Positions 54,086-63,861 of a stretch of 64,000 bases of DNA are shown piece by piece. The stretch is from Chryseobacterium oncorhynchi. GTDB lineage: Bacteria; Bacteroidota; Bacteroidia; Flavobacteriales; Weeksellaceae. The stretch spans positions 1 to 64,000 of the forward strand of contig NZ_PPEI02000007.1 in assembly GCF_002899895.1 (NCBI RefSeq), in the 5' to 3' direction. Both the position numbers and the translations under genes were made by a program. How positions within the stretch are numbered: position 1 is the stretch's first letter; every line of letters starts with the position of its first letter. The notes under the pieces are model-generated. The model saw only the letters and a list, made by a program, of their open reading frames with translations. It was not told where the DNA came from and made no database searches.

Positions 54086-55094
54086 TTTCAAAAAAACTAT
54101 TTATTATATTAGATATATGCTTAATTTCTTCCGGAGAATATCTGAAGTCCATATGGATGCACAATATTCTATTTTCCAGATTTATATCTTTTTCAAAAAT
54201 CTGACCAGGCCATAAGATAGCAGGAAAAATTTTGTTTTGAATTAGACATTCCCTTAATCCATTTCTAATATCAGAGTTTATACAATAAAGAATAAGGCAA
54301 AAACCATTGTGATTATTTACAATTTTAAACCTATCAGAAGATTTGATCATTTCTATCCCATAAGATATATTCTTTTGTGTAATAACAATTAGATCTTCTA
54401 TAGGAAGGGTCTGTAATTGAGCTATTGCCTGTTCTGGTAAAAAAGAATTTGTTAAAGGATTTTCAAACATTTCTTCAGCATCTAGATAATATTTCCTATA
54501 CAAAGTATTATTATCTAATTTTCCTGCAAGATATTCAGCTTTCAGGAACATAGCTGTTGTTTTTTTTTGATATGTCTCTTTTGCAGCTAGAGTAACCTGC
54601 AAATCATTGGAAAAAAACTCATTTTTCTTTAAAATACAGAAACCTCCGGCCCCAATAGGTAACTGCTTTCGTAATGAAGCAAAATAATAATCTGCAGATG
54701 ATTGACCTACACTAAGCAAATCATGTGTTACATCTTCTATAACTACGGTTTTCTTTAAAAAATTAAGATCAATTTTCTTAATTCCAAAAAAATTAACATT
54801 AACAATAACAGTTCCTGCTTTATCCTCCCAAATAATAGAATTACTCTCTAATGGATTATATTCGTATAGAGCAACTTCAATATCTAAATCCTTACAAAAC
54901 TCTATAACTTCATGGCAGTAATAACTGGGAAAACCAACTTTTTCCCAGTTATATTTTGATATTCCAAATTTTAAAAGATTATATATAGCTACTCTTCCCG
55001 AAAAAAATAAAGTTAAATTGCTTTGAGCAAGAAATTTACTCTGTTTTTTTTCTGAATAAATATAATGAAAGTCTGAGCCAAATTCTTTATTCAT
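54078..55094 (-). CDS. Divergent DegT-like PLP-fold protein
   Basis: 338 residues. Several features of fold-type I aminotransferases are present: SGRVAIYNLLKFG (phosphate-binding region), VIEDVTHDLLS with Glu120-Asp121 and His124, and SLRKQLPIGAGGF with Lys143 at the site of the PLP lysine. Overall sequence is far from the canonical DegT next door. Conservation of the key residues suggests a working PLP enzyme, with an unknown substrate. It overlaps the FemAB-like start by 8 bp and starts 2 bp after the GNAT gene stop, so the three form one cassette. Confidence 0.65.
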   Translation of the reverse strand: MNKEFGSDFHYIYSEKKQSKFLAQSNLTLFFSGRVAIYNLLKFGISKYNWEKVGFPSYYCHEVIEFCKDLDIEVALYEYNPLESNSIIWEDKAGTVIVNVNFFGIKKIDLNFLKKTVVIEDVTHDLLSVGQSSADYYFASLRKQLPIGAGGFCILKKNEFFSNDLQVTLAAKETYQKKTTAMFLKAEYLAGKLDNNTLYRKYYLDAEEMFENPLTNSFLPEQAIAQLQTLPIEDLIVITQKNISYGIEMIKSSDRFKIVNNHNGFCLILYCINSDIRNGLRECLIQNKIFPAILWPGQIFEKDINLENRILCIHMDFRYSPEEIKHISNIINSFFENV

Positions 55095-55096
55095 TG

Positions 55097-55657
55097 CTAT
55101 TTTTCCCAGTAATTATTTTCTTTGATAAGATTAAAATAATCATCGCGTGTGATACCCACCACAACTTCATTCCACCATTCATTTTTTCTAAAATAATGGT
55201 TTTTCTTAATGCCTTCCACTGTCCATCCACATTTTTTTGTATAAACACCAATTGAAGCTTCATTGTAAGAAATCATTGATCCATTCATTCTCATCAACCC
55301 CAACTCTTCAAAAGCAAACCGATTCACCGCCATTATTGTATCTACACCATATCCTTTGCCTCTCATATCCTTATCTCCTAGAAGCATTCCATGAAAGCCA
55401 TTTCTATCTTTCCAATTCACATCTACAAGATTAGCCATTCCAATTAATCCTAAATCGTCAGTATCAATTGCAAATCTTTGATTATTAGAACTCAACGATA
55501 ATGTCTCAAACCATTTTTCTTGATCTTTCTTACTTGATGGGAAGTGCCATCCGCCTAGCATATAATTAATCTCAGGATCATTAGACCATTTATGAAGCAG
55601 TTCTAAATCTTCTTTTTCTATTGCTCTTAAAACAACTTTTTTCCCTCTAATGTTCAT
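55097..55657 (-). CDS. GNAT N-acetyltransferase, RimJ/RimL or PseH-like
   Basis: 186 residues of the GNAT fold. Motif A with the acetyl-CoA loop is DMRGKGYGVDTI; the ASIGVYTKKCGWTVEG end follows the family. RimL-like enzymes in such loci acetylate amino sugars. It sits 4 bp after the transferase 2 gene and 2 bp before the DegT-like gene, so it probably acts on an amino sugar made by the neighbour. Confidence 0.82.
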   Translation of the reverse strand: MNIRGKKVVLRAIEKEDLELLHKWSNDPEINYMLGGWHFPSSKKDQEKWFETLSLSSNNQRFAIDTDDLGLIGMANLVDVNWKDRNGFHGMLLGDKDMRGKGYGVDTIMAVNRFAFEELGLMRMNGSMISYNEASIGVYTKKCGWTVEGIKKNHYFRKNEWWNEVVVGITRDDYFNLIKENNYWEK

Positions 55658-55661
55658 ATTT

Positions 55662-56300
55662 TTATTTTTTAAAATGATTTTTACTTAAATTTCTACTTAT
55701 TCCTAAATCATCAACTTCATCCACAGTTTGTCCATTTACGATTGTAGATGATTTAAACAAGACTGATTTCACAGTCAAAAATATTATTTTGATATCAAGT
55801 CCCAAAGAAATATTCTCAACATAATATACATCATTATTAAATCTTTCAGAAAATTTCATTTGATTTCGTCCTTTAACTTGTGCTAATCCAGTAATTCCTG
55901 GGCGTACTAGATGTCTTCTTTTGTGATAGTCAGAATAAAACTCTAAGTATTCAGGCAACAGAGGTCTTGGTCCTATAAGACTCATCTCTCCTTTGAAAAT
56001 ATTAAAAAACTGGGGTAATTCATCCAATGAAGTTTTTCTTACAAAAGCTCCAAATGATGTTAATCTTTCTGTATCAGATAAAAGATCACCATTCTTATCT
56101 TTCTTTTCATTCATTGTCTTAAACTTGATAATTTCAAAAATCTCGTCATTTTTCCCTGCTCTCTTTTGAAAGAAAAAAGGTTTTCCATTATTGACAAAAA
56201 ACAGACCTATCATTACAAAAAGAAAGACTGGACTAAAAACAATTAGGAAAATTAACGATAGAGTAAAGTCAATAACTCTTTTGAAAAACAATTTATACAT
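55662..56300 (-). CDS. Initiating sugar-phosphate transferase 2 (PglC/WcaJ family)
   Basis: 212 residues. One N-terminal membrane hairpin (about 10-35), then PFFFQKRAGKNDEIFEIIKFKT, KTSLDELPQFFNIFKGEMSLIGPRPLLPEY and RPGITGLAQVKGRN, the complete motif set. It would transfer the first sugar phosphate to undecaprenyl phosphate. The start overlaps the preceding GT4 gene by 8 bp. It resembles PglC more than transferase 1 does. Confidence 0.9.
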   Translation of the reverse strand: MYKLFFKRVIDFTLSLIFLIVFSPVFLFVMIGLFFVNNGKPFFFQKRAGKNDEIFEIIKFKTMNEKKDKNGDLLSDTERLTSFGAFVRKTSLDELPQFFNIFKGEMSLIGPRPLLPEYLEFYSDYHKRRHLVRPGITGLAQVKGRNQMKFSERFNNDVYYVENISLGLDIKIIFLTVKSVLFKSSTIVNGQTVDEVDDLGISRNLSKNHFKK

Positions 56301-57456
56301 TTATATTTATTTTTTTGTCTGTCAATAACTTTTGATATTCATCTAAAAGAGCTTTCCAAACGATATTTTGATCATATCGGTTTTCAATCATCTTTCTTGC
56401 ATTTGATTTCATTTTCAAATAATTTTCTTTATTACTAATCATCAGCTTCATTGCTTCCTCAAGTTTTTCAACATTTTTGGATGGAACAATGAGCCCATTT
56501 TCATTTTGGATGATAATTTCATTACATCCATTAATATTTGAAACAACACTTGGAAGTTCCATAGCACCCGCTTGCATTACAACATTTGGAAATCCTTCTC
56601 TATAACTTGGAAAAACCAAAGCATCAGAAATTAAAAAATAAGGTCTAACATCTTTCTTAAAACCTACAGTAATAATATTTTGATTTTTTTGTATTTCATC
56701 GTAGGTATCTTTCTGCAAAGGATCCAGCTCTTCTTCAAATGTTCCGACCAATAAAAGTTTTACATTTTCACCATTTAAGGCTACAAAAGCTTTAATAAGT
56801 TCATTAATTCCTTTATCTCCTACAATTCTTCCTACAAAAATAAATACAAAATCACTTTGTTTAATACCTAATTCTTCTTTAATTTTTGTTAAAGAACTAT
56901 TATCTATATGATCTGGATTGAAATGGTCTAAATCTATACCGTTAACATTGCCATTAGCTATTACATTTAAAGGTTTATCTGTAATATTATATTTTTTCAA
57001 ATCAGATGCAACACCCTTTCCTTCCGGATAAATATTAGTGGCGGCCCAACACAACAATTGATCCATTTTTATCAATAGTTTTTGCATAAAACCTGTTCTT
57101 GTAGGGAAAATAAGTCCTGTAAAGGTATGTATACGTATAGGTACTCCTGCCATTTTTCCGGCCAACATAGATAATAATCCTGCTTTAGGAGTTATAGAAT
57201 GAATGAGAGTAGGTTTTTCTTTTTTTAAATATTTATATAATTTCATTAATGAAATAAGATCCTGTAAAGGAGAGATCTTTCTCTGCATTTCAATTGGAAA
57301 AATAGCGACTCCCTCCCTATCTTCAACTTCTTCTAAATGAATATTTTTTCCAGACACAGCTACAATATTAAAATATTCGCTTAAATATTTAAGTTGTCCC
57401 TTCAATAATATATTAAGAGACTCTGGAACAGTTGACGTTTTTATAAGTTTAATCAT
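56293..57456 (-). CDS. Glycosyltransferase family 4 (PglA-like)
   Basis: 387 residues, GT-B fold. Donor-binding EGFPNVVMQAGAMELP with the acidic motif, and the C-terminal domain motif IFVGRIVGDKGINELIKAF. PglA-like members add the second sugar to the lipid-linked sugar made by PglC-like enzymes; here it stands next to the PglC-like transferase 2. It starts directly after the stop of the EpsG-like gene. Confidence 0.88.
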   Translation of the reverse strand: MIKLIKTSTVPESLNILLKGQLKYLSEYFNIVAVSGKNIHLEEVEDREGVAIFPIEMQRKISPLQDLISLMKLYKYLKKEKPTLIHSITPKAGLLSMLAGKMAGVPIRIHTFTGLIFPTRTGFMQKLLIKMDQLLCWAATNIYPEGKGVASDLKKYNITDKPLNVIANGNVNGIDLDHFNPDHIDNSSLTKIKEELGIKQSDFVFIFVGRIVGDKGINELIKAFVALNGENVKLLLVGTFEEELDPLQKDTYDEIQKNQNIITVGFKKDVRPYFLISDALVFPSYREGFPNVVMQAGAMELPSVVSNINGCNEIIIQNENGLIVPSKNVEKLEEAMKLMISNKENYLKMKSNARKMIENRYDQNIVWKALLDEYQKLLTDKKININV

Positions 57457-58482
57457 TTAGCCTTTATATATAATAAAATTTTTCATCCAATAAATACTTA
57501 AAATTAACAGAATAATCCAACGAAAATTATTCTTCATATATTTCGTATTTCCTATTGCAATTATGTTACCAAAAAAAAGAATATTGGGTACTCTAATTAA
57601 AACCGTGTGATTTAATGAATATATATAGCCTACAAATGTGAGTAAGGATATAAAGTACAAAAAATTAGATTTCAATGGTAACTTATTGATATAAAATATA
57701 ATCAATAAAAACAGTGAAAAGAGAGGAAGAAAATATCCTGTATTTAAACTTCTTAAACTATTTTCAGTAAGATATACTGTAAGCTGAGAAGGAAGCATTG
57801 GATTGGATAAATAGTCTAAACCAGGCATATAAATTTTCAAGGCAACTACTATGGCAAAAAAAATATAACAAAAAAAACTTTTAATCTTATATATTTCCCA
57901 TAGTGCTATAACACCAATACACATTATTGCTATAGAATGAAATGATATTGCAATTAAAAAAAACAAGCCCGAATAAAGGTATCGCTTTTTAATATACATC
58001 ATTAAGCACAATAGAATGAATGATGTTGCCAAAGCATCTCTTATTTGAGTAAATTCACGAAGGTAAAAAAAGAGCACAAAATAAATAAAGATAGAGATAA
58101 ATGGAAATCTTGTGAACCGATAAAACAAATATCCTTTAATCCCTAAAGAAACAGTTGCACAAAAAAATAAAAAAGCCCTAAACCCTAAGCTATTAAATAC
58201 TTTATTTAATAATAAATATCCAATTTCTTTTACTCTGCCAGAATTATTAAATAAAAGATCATTATAGCTCATATTCCCAGTTTCATTGAACATGGCATGA
58301 TACATTTTACTGTCATTATCACTTCCTATCTCTCTAAATCCTGCTATACTTATTAATAAAATAATAATTATAATGAAAGCGTTATTCTTATAGGTCTTAT
58401 AGATTGAAGAATTATAACACTTCAACTCAAAAATGGCAGTGACCAATAATAAAATGAAAACATTAATAAAAATTATCTGCAC
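57457..58482 (-). CDS. EpsG-like polysaccharide polymerase, GTG start
   Basis: 341 residues with about ten membrane helices. The loop REIGSDNDSKMYHAMF and the segment TQIRDALATSFILLCLMMYI followed by AISFHSIAIM match the EpsG polymerase family, which joins repeat units. The start is GTG at 58482, since no ATG lies near the start of the first helix. It abuts the GT4 gene with no gap. Confidence 0.78.
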   Translation of the reverse strand: MQIIFINVFILLLVTAIFELKCYNSSIYKTYKNNAFIIIIILLISIAGFREIGSDNDSKMYHAMFNETGNMSYNDLLFNNSGRVKEIGYLLLNKVFNSLGFRAFLFFCATVSLGIKGYLFYRFTRFPFISIFIYFVLFFYLREFTQIRDALATSFILLCLMMYIKKRYLYSGLFFLIAISFHSIAIMCIGVIALWEIYKIKSFFCYIFFAIVVALKIYMPGLDYLSNPMLPSQLTVYLTENSLRSLNTGYFLPLFSLFLLIIFYINKLPLKSNFLYFISLLTFVGYIYSLNHTVLIRVPNILFFGNIIAIGNTKYMKNNFRWIILLILSIYWMKNFIIYKG

Positions 58483-58488
58483 TGTAAC

Positions 58489-59574
58489 CTATTTATTATT
58501 TACCTGATTATAGAGTACCTGCATTTTTTCAATAGTTTTATCAATACTATAGTGTTTACTCTTCTCTATTCCTTTCTTTGACACTTTGCTATGAAATTCC
58601 TGATTATTGATTAGTTCTAAAATAATATTTTTTAATTCTTCAGTATTTCCAGTTTCAAAAAGCAAACCCCCATCTTTCACTACACTATTTAATCCACTTA
58701 CATTTGAAGCAACCATAGGAGTTCCACTGGCCATGGCCTCTACAGAAACAAGGCCAAATCCCTCCCAATGAGAGCTAAGAATTGCAACATCACACATCTT
58801 ATATAGCGAATATACATCTGATCTAAAGCCCAGAAAATTCACTCGATCTTTCAGGTTCAGGTCAGATACTAAATCTTCCAGTTTAGGTCTTCTAGCGCCA
58901 TCTCCTACCAATAACAATTTATAATTATCCGGTAATTCTTTCAAGGTTTTGATTAATGTATCCTGATCCTTTTGCTCTCTAAAAGCAGCAACCATTATTA
59001 ATAGCCTATCGTTATCTTTATAACCCAAATCTTTTCTTTCAGCTTTGTTTGCAGACAACACTTTTTCAAGATTAACTCCATTCTCAATAACAACCAACTT
59101 TTCCATATTAAGATTTAATTTTAATATTAGTTGTTCTTTAACTTCAGGAGTAATGCAGATAATTTTTTTGTAAAATGAGTATATAAATTTATCTAAAGGC
59201 TTAAATATTTTTTTATCAAGGCGTCTATTAACAGTATTATGCTCTGTAAAAATAAGTTTAATTTTCTTGAATGATAATATTTTTGCTATAACTACAAAAT
59301 ACATTGAAGGGAACAAATGTACATGAACTATGTCGTACTGTTGAAAGTAAGAAATTATTCTAAAAATGTAAACAGGATTATAAAATGAATTTCCTAAAGA
59401 AAAGATTTTTCCTATTTTTTGTTTCTCAAGTTCTTGATAAAAAGGAGTTTTCTCTCCATTTAACAATAATACATCAACATCATTCCCTTTTTGGGCCAAT
59501 AATGGTATTATATCCACAATTAGTTTTTCTGCTCCTCCTCCTCCAAGACCATTAATGACATGTAATATTTTCAA
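58489..59574 (-). CDS. Glycosyltransferase family 4, TTG start
   Basis: 361 residues, GT-B fold. The glycine loop INGLGGGGAEKLIVDI begins right at the start codon, so the TTG at 59574 is well supported. C-terminal EGFGLVSVEAMASGTPMVAS carries the donor-binding Glu pair. It is the gene that directly faces the divergent plus-strand lipoprotein at 59607, and an exact TACTTTTG box (59593-59600, minus) lies 18 bp upstream. Confidence 0.88.
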   Translation of the reverse strand: MKILHVINGLGGGGAEKLIVDIIPLLAQKGNDVDVLLLNGEKTPFYQELEKQKIGKIFSLGNSFYNPVYIFRIISYFQQYDIVHVHLFPSMYFVVIAKILSFKKIKLIFTEHNTVNRRLDKKIFKPLDKFIYSFYKKIICITPEVKEQLILKLNLNMEKLVVIENGVNLEKVLSANKAERKDLGYKDNDRLLIMVAAFREQKDQDTLIKTLKELPDNYKLLLVGDGARRPKLEDLVSDLNLKDRVNFLGFRSDVYSLYKMCDVAILSSHWEGFGLVSVEAMASGTPMVASNVSGLNSVVKDGGLLFETGNTEELKNIILELINNQEFHSKVSKKGIEKSKHYSIDKTIEKMQVLYNQVNNK

Positions 59575-59592
59575 AATTTCGTATTTTTACCA

Positions 59593-59600
59593 CAAAAGTA
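59593..59600 (-). promoter_or_regulatory. -7 box within the polysaccharide locus
   Basis: TACTTTTG on the minus strand, exact TAnnTTTG match, between the divergent GT4 and beta-helix lipoprotein genes. It would allow the lower part of the locus to be transcribed separately from the upper part. Confidence 0.45.
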
Positions 59601-59606
59601 AAAAAA

Positions 59607-60875
59607 ATGGTTAAGAATATCAGTACGCTGCTTTATATTTGTTTCTTCCCTACTGTCCTGGCATGCAATAAAAAAAAGGAAGCCTTAATAAATTATCCTC
59701 TCGAGCAACAAAAATTTCAAAAAGAATATTCAAAATTTAGTTCTTTAAAAGTGGATAATGATACTATTAATGGCAGTTTTTTTGGTATAAAAGCAGACTT
59801 TAATGGAAAGACCGGGACCGACAATAGAAAAGCTTTACAGATTGCAGTAGACTATTGTTCTAAAAATAAAAAAACATTAGTACTTCCAAAAGGTAAAATA
59901 TTACTTAATTCATTTGGTATTAGTGATGCAGCAAAATCTCATAATAATATCATAGATTTGAAATCTAATACAACAATTAATGGTAGTGGTTCTGAAATTA
60001 TTATCGGAAACTTTTTTGATGATAAGAACTTCATTGTATTTTCCGGATTTAATGCGTCTGAACCTTTAGAATTTACAAAATTGGAAAATATTGGCTTTAG
60101 TCATATTACTATTGATTTTAGTTCTTCAACATCATATATGAAAAATGGGTATCGTTTAAGAAAAGCTATTGAATTTGGCCATACAATAAATGGATATGTA
60201 ACCCAGTCTATCTTTAAAAATGGAGATCTTACTTGTGCCATAGCATCTGGCTACGGTAAGAAAAACATCAGTTCAAATATAAAAATTTTTAATAATAGAT
60301 TTATTAATTTAATCAAATCTGAAGAAAACGAGGATCATACTACTGTATACATTAATTCTCAATTTTCTGAAGTATATAATAATATCTTTACTAATAACTC
60401 AACACGCGGAAAATTAATAGCATGTGCTACTGAACTTCATAACTCTAATACAAAGTTCTATAAAAATACAATTTCGGGATATACAAGGATGATGTATGTA
60501 GCAGCAACAGACAAAGAAAATTATACTATTACAAACATCAATATTTCTAATAATACTGCAAATATAACAAATGCTGCAATCTATCTATGGCTAGACCAAA
60601 GTACTGCAATTGAAAACATTATTATTGAAAATAATAATATAACAAGTACACATGTTAAGGGCTATTCTATGCTTTACAATGGTACCCAAGGACTATTGGC
60701 AGATGCTAGAAATAATACGATCACAAGTGTAACAAATATGGTTGTTAGAAATAATAACATTAATATCAAGAGTACTGCATTTAAAGGAAGAGCTGTAAAA
60801 TACAGTACAAATTATAAATTTAAAGATATTAATAATCAGTGTTCAAATTGTAAGGATGGTAATTATTATAAATAA
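59607..60875 (+). CDS. Lipoprotein with right-handed beta-helix (pectate lyase-like)
   Basis: 422 residues with a lipobox VLAC (Cys20). Residues about 60-105 hold the beta-helix entry motif of Pectate_lyase_3 / tailspike proteins (GIKADFNGKTGTDNRKALQIAVDYC), followed by long runs of Asn-rich short strands (residues about 110-410) typical of right-handed parallel beta-helices such as polysaccharide lyases and depolymerases. It is the only plus-strand gene in the locus, abutting the stop of the GT2 gene at 60876 with no gap. Cleavage or binding of the locus's own polysaccharide on the cell surface is a plausible but unproven role. Confidence 0.78.
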   Translation: MVKNISTLLYICFFPTVLACNKKKEALINYPLEQQKFQKEYSKFSSLKVDNDTINGSFFGIKADFNGKTGTDNRKALQIAVDYCSKNKKTLVLPKGKILLNSFGISDAAKSHNNIIDLKSNTTINGSGSEIIIGNFFDDKNFIVFSGFNASEPLEFTKLENIGFSHITIDFSSSTSYMKNGYRLRKAIEFGHTINGYVTQSIFKNGDLTCAIASGYGKKNISSNIKIFNNRFINLIKSEENEDHTTVYINSQFSEVYNNIFTNNSTRGKLIACATELHNSNTKFYKNTISGYTRMMYVAATDKENYTITNINISNNTANITNAAIYLWLDQSTAIENIIIENNNITSTHVKGYSMLYNGTQGLLADARNNTITSVTNMVVRNNNINIKSTAFKGRAVKYSTNYKFKDINNQCSNCKDGNYYK

Positions 60876-61778
60876 TTAATTAATTTTTCCTGCTCTTATA
60901 TTTCTAATCTTTTCTATTCTCTTATATGTAACAAGATAAGTAGGTATTAATAAGAATATTGTAAATATTTTATCGCTTGAATTATTAATTATCTGCATAG
61001 GTTGTTTACCGCCTGAAAAAGAATAAGATATATATTTTATTTCATTTTTTAACCTTTCTATAATATTTAATTTTTGTTCCTGAAGCATTTTCTTTTCAAA
61101 AATAAATCCATTAATATTATTGGCAGCCATTTTTAATACGTTAGACGTCATACCATCAGCTAAATAATCTCCTTTATAAATAACATGATTAATACATTTC
61201 AGATTACCAAATTTATTAGTTTTAATATAAGGAATATTATCTGGGATAAACTTTTCACCGTCAAAAGGAGAGACAAATGATTTTTTATATAATGAAGTTT
61301 TGATTATAAATAATTTATCACCATAAATTTTATTCTCTTTACCAAAATAAAGATCTAAATAAGTGGTTGACGAACATTTAAATTTACTACCAATTATATT
61401 ATCATTAGTATCTGATTTTAACCCTACAAGACCTATATGCTCATCATTGAGTTCAGCTAATTCTTTCTTTAAAAAACTAATTATATTCTCTACTAAATAA
61501 TCATCTGAATCTAAAACAAGAGTGTACTCTCCATTAGGGGCAGAATCAAATCCTTTAATAATAGATTTTGTTTTACCCTCATTAATTTTTTTTATGTATT
61601 TAAAATTAATCTTAGCTTCCTCAATCCAAGCTTTTGCAAGGTCTTCGGTATTATCATCTGAGCCATCATCAACTAATATCCATTCAAAATCATCTTTATC
61701 ATTTGTTAACAAAGAATTATAAATATTGGGTAAGCAATAAGCTCGATTATATGTTGCAGTTATAATTGATAATTTCAT
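60876..61778 (-). CDS. Glycosyltransferase family 2 (1)
   Basis: 300 residues of GT-A fold. Motifs ATYNRAYCLPNIYNSL, WILVDDGSDDNT, LVLDSDDYLV (the DxD-type motif) and a C-terminal helical segment. A soluble, membrane-associated inverting transferase for the repeat unit. It is 6 bp downstream of the other GT2 gene and convergent with the beta-helix lipoprotein. Confidence 0.88.
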   Translation of the reverse strand: MKLSIITATYNRAYCLPNIYNSLLTNDKDDFEWILVDDGSDDNTEDLAKAWIEEAKINFKYIKKINEGKTKSIIKGFDSAPNGEYTLVLDSDDYLVENIISFLKKELAELNDEHIGLVGLKSDTNDNIIGSKFKCSSTTYLDLYFGKENKIYGDKLFIIKTSLYKKSFVSPFDGEKFIPDNIPYIKTNKFGNLKCINHVIYKGDYLADGMTSNVLKMAANNINGFIFEKKMLQEQKLNIIERLKNEIKYISYSFSGGKQPMQIINNSSDKIFTIFLLIPTYLVTYKRIEKIRNIRAGKIN

Positions 61779-61784
61779 ATTATA

Positions 61785-62693
61785 TTAAAAATTTTTATTT
61801 AAAGCATTTTTAAATAACGCTTTAATTAATAATATTAGGCTTGAATTTCCTATTTTAAAATTATATTTTATAATAGTACTTAATTTTTGTAAAAGGTTTA
61901 AATTGGGGAATAATAGATAGGCTTTAAATAAATTCACATCTTTATTACTTAATTTCAAACCATATTTTTCAAAAAAACTTTTATTGGCATCATAATGTTT
62001 GAAATCAATAATAGCATTTTTTCTATTAGTAAATGTTTTTATTCTATCCATTATGCTAATTGGAACATTTCCTGTTACATTATTATCATGTTGGCGATAT
62101 AACATCAATGACTCATCAATATAACAAAGTTTACCAAACGCTACAGCTCCTATTGTTATATAATGATCATGCATATAAATATAGTCCGGATAATCTCTAA
62201 GTAAATCTAATAGTTGTTTATTGAACATTAAGGAGCATCCCTGAACACCACTATTTAAAAATAAACTATTTTCCAGGTTATCTCTTTCAATTAAAGAAAC
62301 TTTATCTGCGATAATTTTAACCCCGTTGTATGCATATGCATTACAATAAACCGCAAAAGGTTCATTGACATTTTTAATTTTATTAAACAAAACCTCCAAT
62401 TTAGATTCCATCCAAATATCATCTTGATCACAAAAAACTATATAATCTGCATTTGAGTGTTTTAATAAATGTAAAAAATTCTGTGCTGCTCCACCACATT
62501 TTATATTATCTTCGATTAAGTTTATTCTAGAATCTAATTTTTCATATCTCTTAATGATCTTAACGGTCTCATCTGAAGAGCCATCATCATGTACTAACAG
62601 CCTCCAATCTTTATAAGTCTGTCCAATAAGTGATAATATTTGATTTTCAATATAGCTTCCGCCGTTATATGTAGCCATTAATATATCTATCAT
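61785..62693 (-). CDS. Glycosyltransferase family 2 (2), rhamnosyltransferase-like
   Basis: 302 residues of GT-A fold. Motifs MATYNGGSYIENQI, WRLLVHDDGSSDET and VFCDQDDIW, the latter of the rhamnosyltransferase type, and GVQGCSLMFN downstream. The rhamnose precursor enzyme RfbC at the end of the operon supports rhamnose as donor. Its start overlaps the stop of the polymerase gene by 4 bp (ATGA), so translation is coupled. Confidence 0.85.
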   Translation of the reverse strand: MIDILMATYNGGSYIENQILSLIGQTYKDWRLLVHDDGSSDETVKIIKRYEKLDSRINLIEDNIKCGGAAQNFLHLLKHSNADYIVFCDQDDIWMESKLEVLFNKIKNVNEPFAVYCNAYAYNGVKIIADKVSLIERDNLENSLFLNSGVQGCSLMFNKQLLDLLRDYPDYIYMHDHYITIGAVAFGKLCYIDESLMLYRQHDNNVTGNVPISIMDRIKTFTNRKNAIIDFKHYDANKSFFEKYGLKLSNKDVNLFKAYLLFPNLNLLQKLSTIIKYNFKIGNSSLILLIKALFKNALNKNF

Positions 62694-63859
62694 GTTGATA
62701 ATTTAAAAAACTTAGGAATTAAAAGAATAATAATATACTGTAAATAAGTGGATAAATTTAAGAATATATATTCCCCAAAAAACTGAAGAAGAAGACAGGG
62801 TAATATCATTGAATAAATTAGGATCATCAATATATTTCCATAATTAGAAAGCTTATATGCTATACCAAACATTAGCCCATATATCATTCCAAAAATACCA
62901 ACTCCTGTATAACCAAAGTCTTTATAAAATGGTAACATAACAGTATATACATTCGTAGGGATAGGAATATATGCATAAGTAAAAATTGTTTCCTGAACCT
63001 TATAAGACCCACCAAAAGCATTTGCAAAAGCGTAGAAAAATCTAAAAGTGTAACTACCAAATTGAGTGGAACCAAAATATACTAGAGTATCATATGCAGG
63101 CATACCTCCAAATAAGTACAAAGAGAATGTATCAAAAATGGAAACTTTTTCATCATATGGATTTGATCCTCTCAGAGCAGTCACTAATAAAAGGAATGAA
63201 ACAAAAACAATTATAAAAGTCAAATAATGTTTTTTAGTTAAAACATTTTTAAAATATAATATTATAAAAATTCCTAAAGATAGTATGACTAAGCTTGTTC
63301 TTGCTAAAGTAACTAAACCTAATAGAAAGGCACATAGTAGTATAATATAATATTTTAATTTAGATATTTTATTGTAGTAGTAAGTAAATAAAAGACAAAC
63401 AGTATTTGCAAAATTAAAAATATATCCTACAGGTCCAAGGGAAAAGGTCTCATTCTCTTCTTGTCCTGTATTGATTGATCTAAGTCTCAATAAAAAATAT
63501 TCAGGTCCAACTTTAATAGCCTCGGTAATTAATAAAATTAAAGCAACAGGGGTAAAAACAATAATAATATAAAAATATATATTAAAGAATAAATTATTGT
63601 ACAATGAAAAATTTGAACTTTTATTAACACGAATAAATGTTGAGAGATAACAGATCAGCATAAAAGAAGTTACCCATATTAATACCGAAAATAAGAATTG
63701 TGATTGCAACGGATAAAGATTATGTGGGATAATATTAAATAATAAAATAATACACCCCCATATAAAAGGCATTAAAAATAAAGGGTTTAAGATTTTTTTA
63801 TCATTAGTATACCCTATAAAAGACAGCATTAGAAATACTAATGAAGTAAGTAAACTCAT
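62690..63859 (-). CDS. O-antigen polymerase-type membrane protein (Wzy-like)
   Basis: 389 residues with about ten to eleven transmembrane helices and one large periplasmic loop (about 245-310), the usual arrangement for oligosaccharide repeat-unit polymerases. ARTSLVILSLG and the RGSNPYDE loop are compatible with Wzy, which has few strict motifs. A flippase end lies directly upstream and GT2 directly downstream, so the Wzx/Wzy pathway is clear. A second polymerase-like gene (57457) raises the question of which one acts on the main repeat unit. Confidence 0.75.
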   Translation of the reverse strand: MSLLTSLVFLMLSFIGYTNDKKILNPLFLMPFIWGCIILLFNIIPHNLYPLQSQFLFSVLIWVTSFMLICYLSTFIRVNKSSNFSLYNNLFFNIYFYIIIVFTPVALILLITEAIKVGPEYFLLRLRSINTGQEENETFSLGPVGYIFNFANTVCLLFTYYYNKISKLKYYIILLCAFLLGLVTLARTSLVILSLGIFIILYFKNVLTKKHYLTFIIVFVSFLLLVTALRGSNPYDEKVSIFDTFSLYLFGGMPAYDTLVYFGSTQFGSYTFRFFYAFANAFGGSYKVQETIFTYAYIPIPTNVYTVMLPFYKDFGYTGVGIFGMIYGLMFGIAYKLSNYGNILMILIYSMILPCLLLQFFGEYIFLNLSTYLQYIIILLIPKFFKLST

Positions 63860-63861
63860 TA

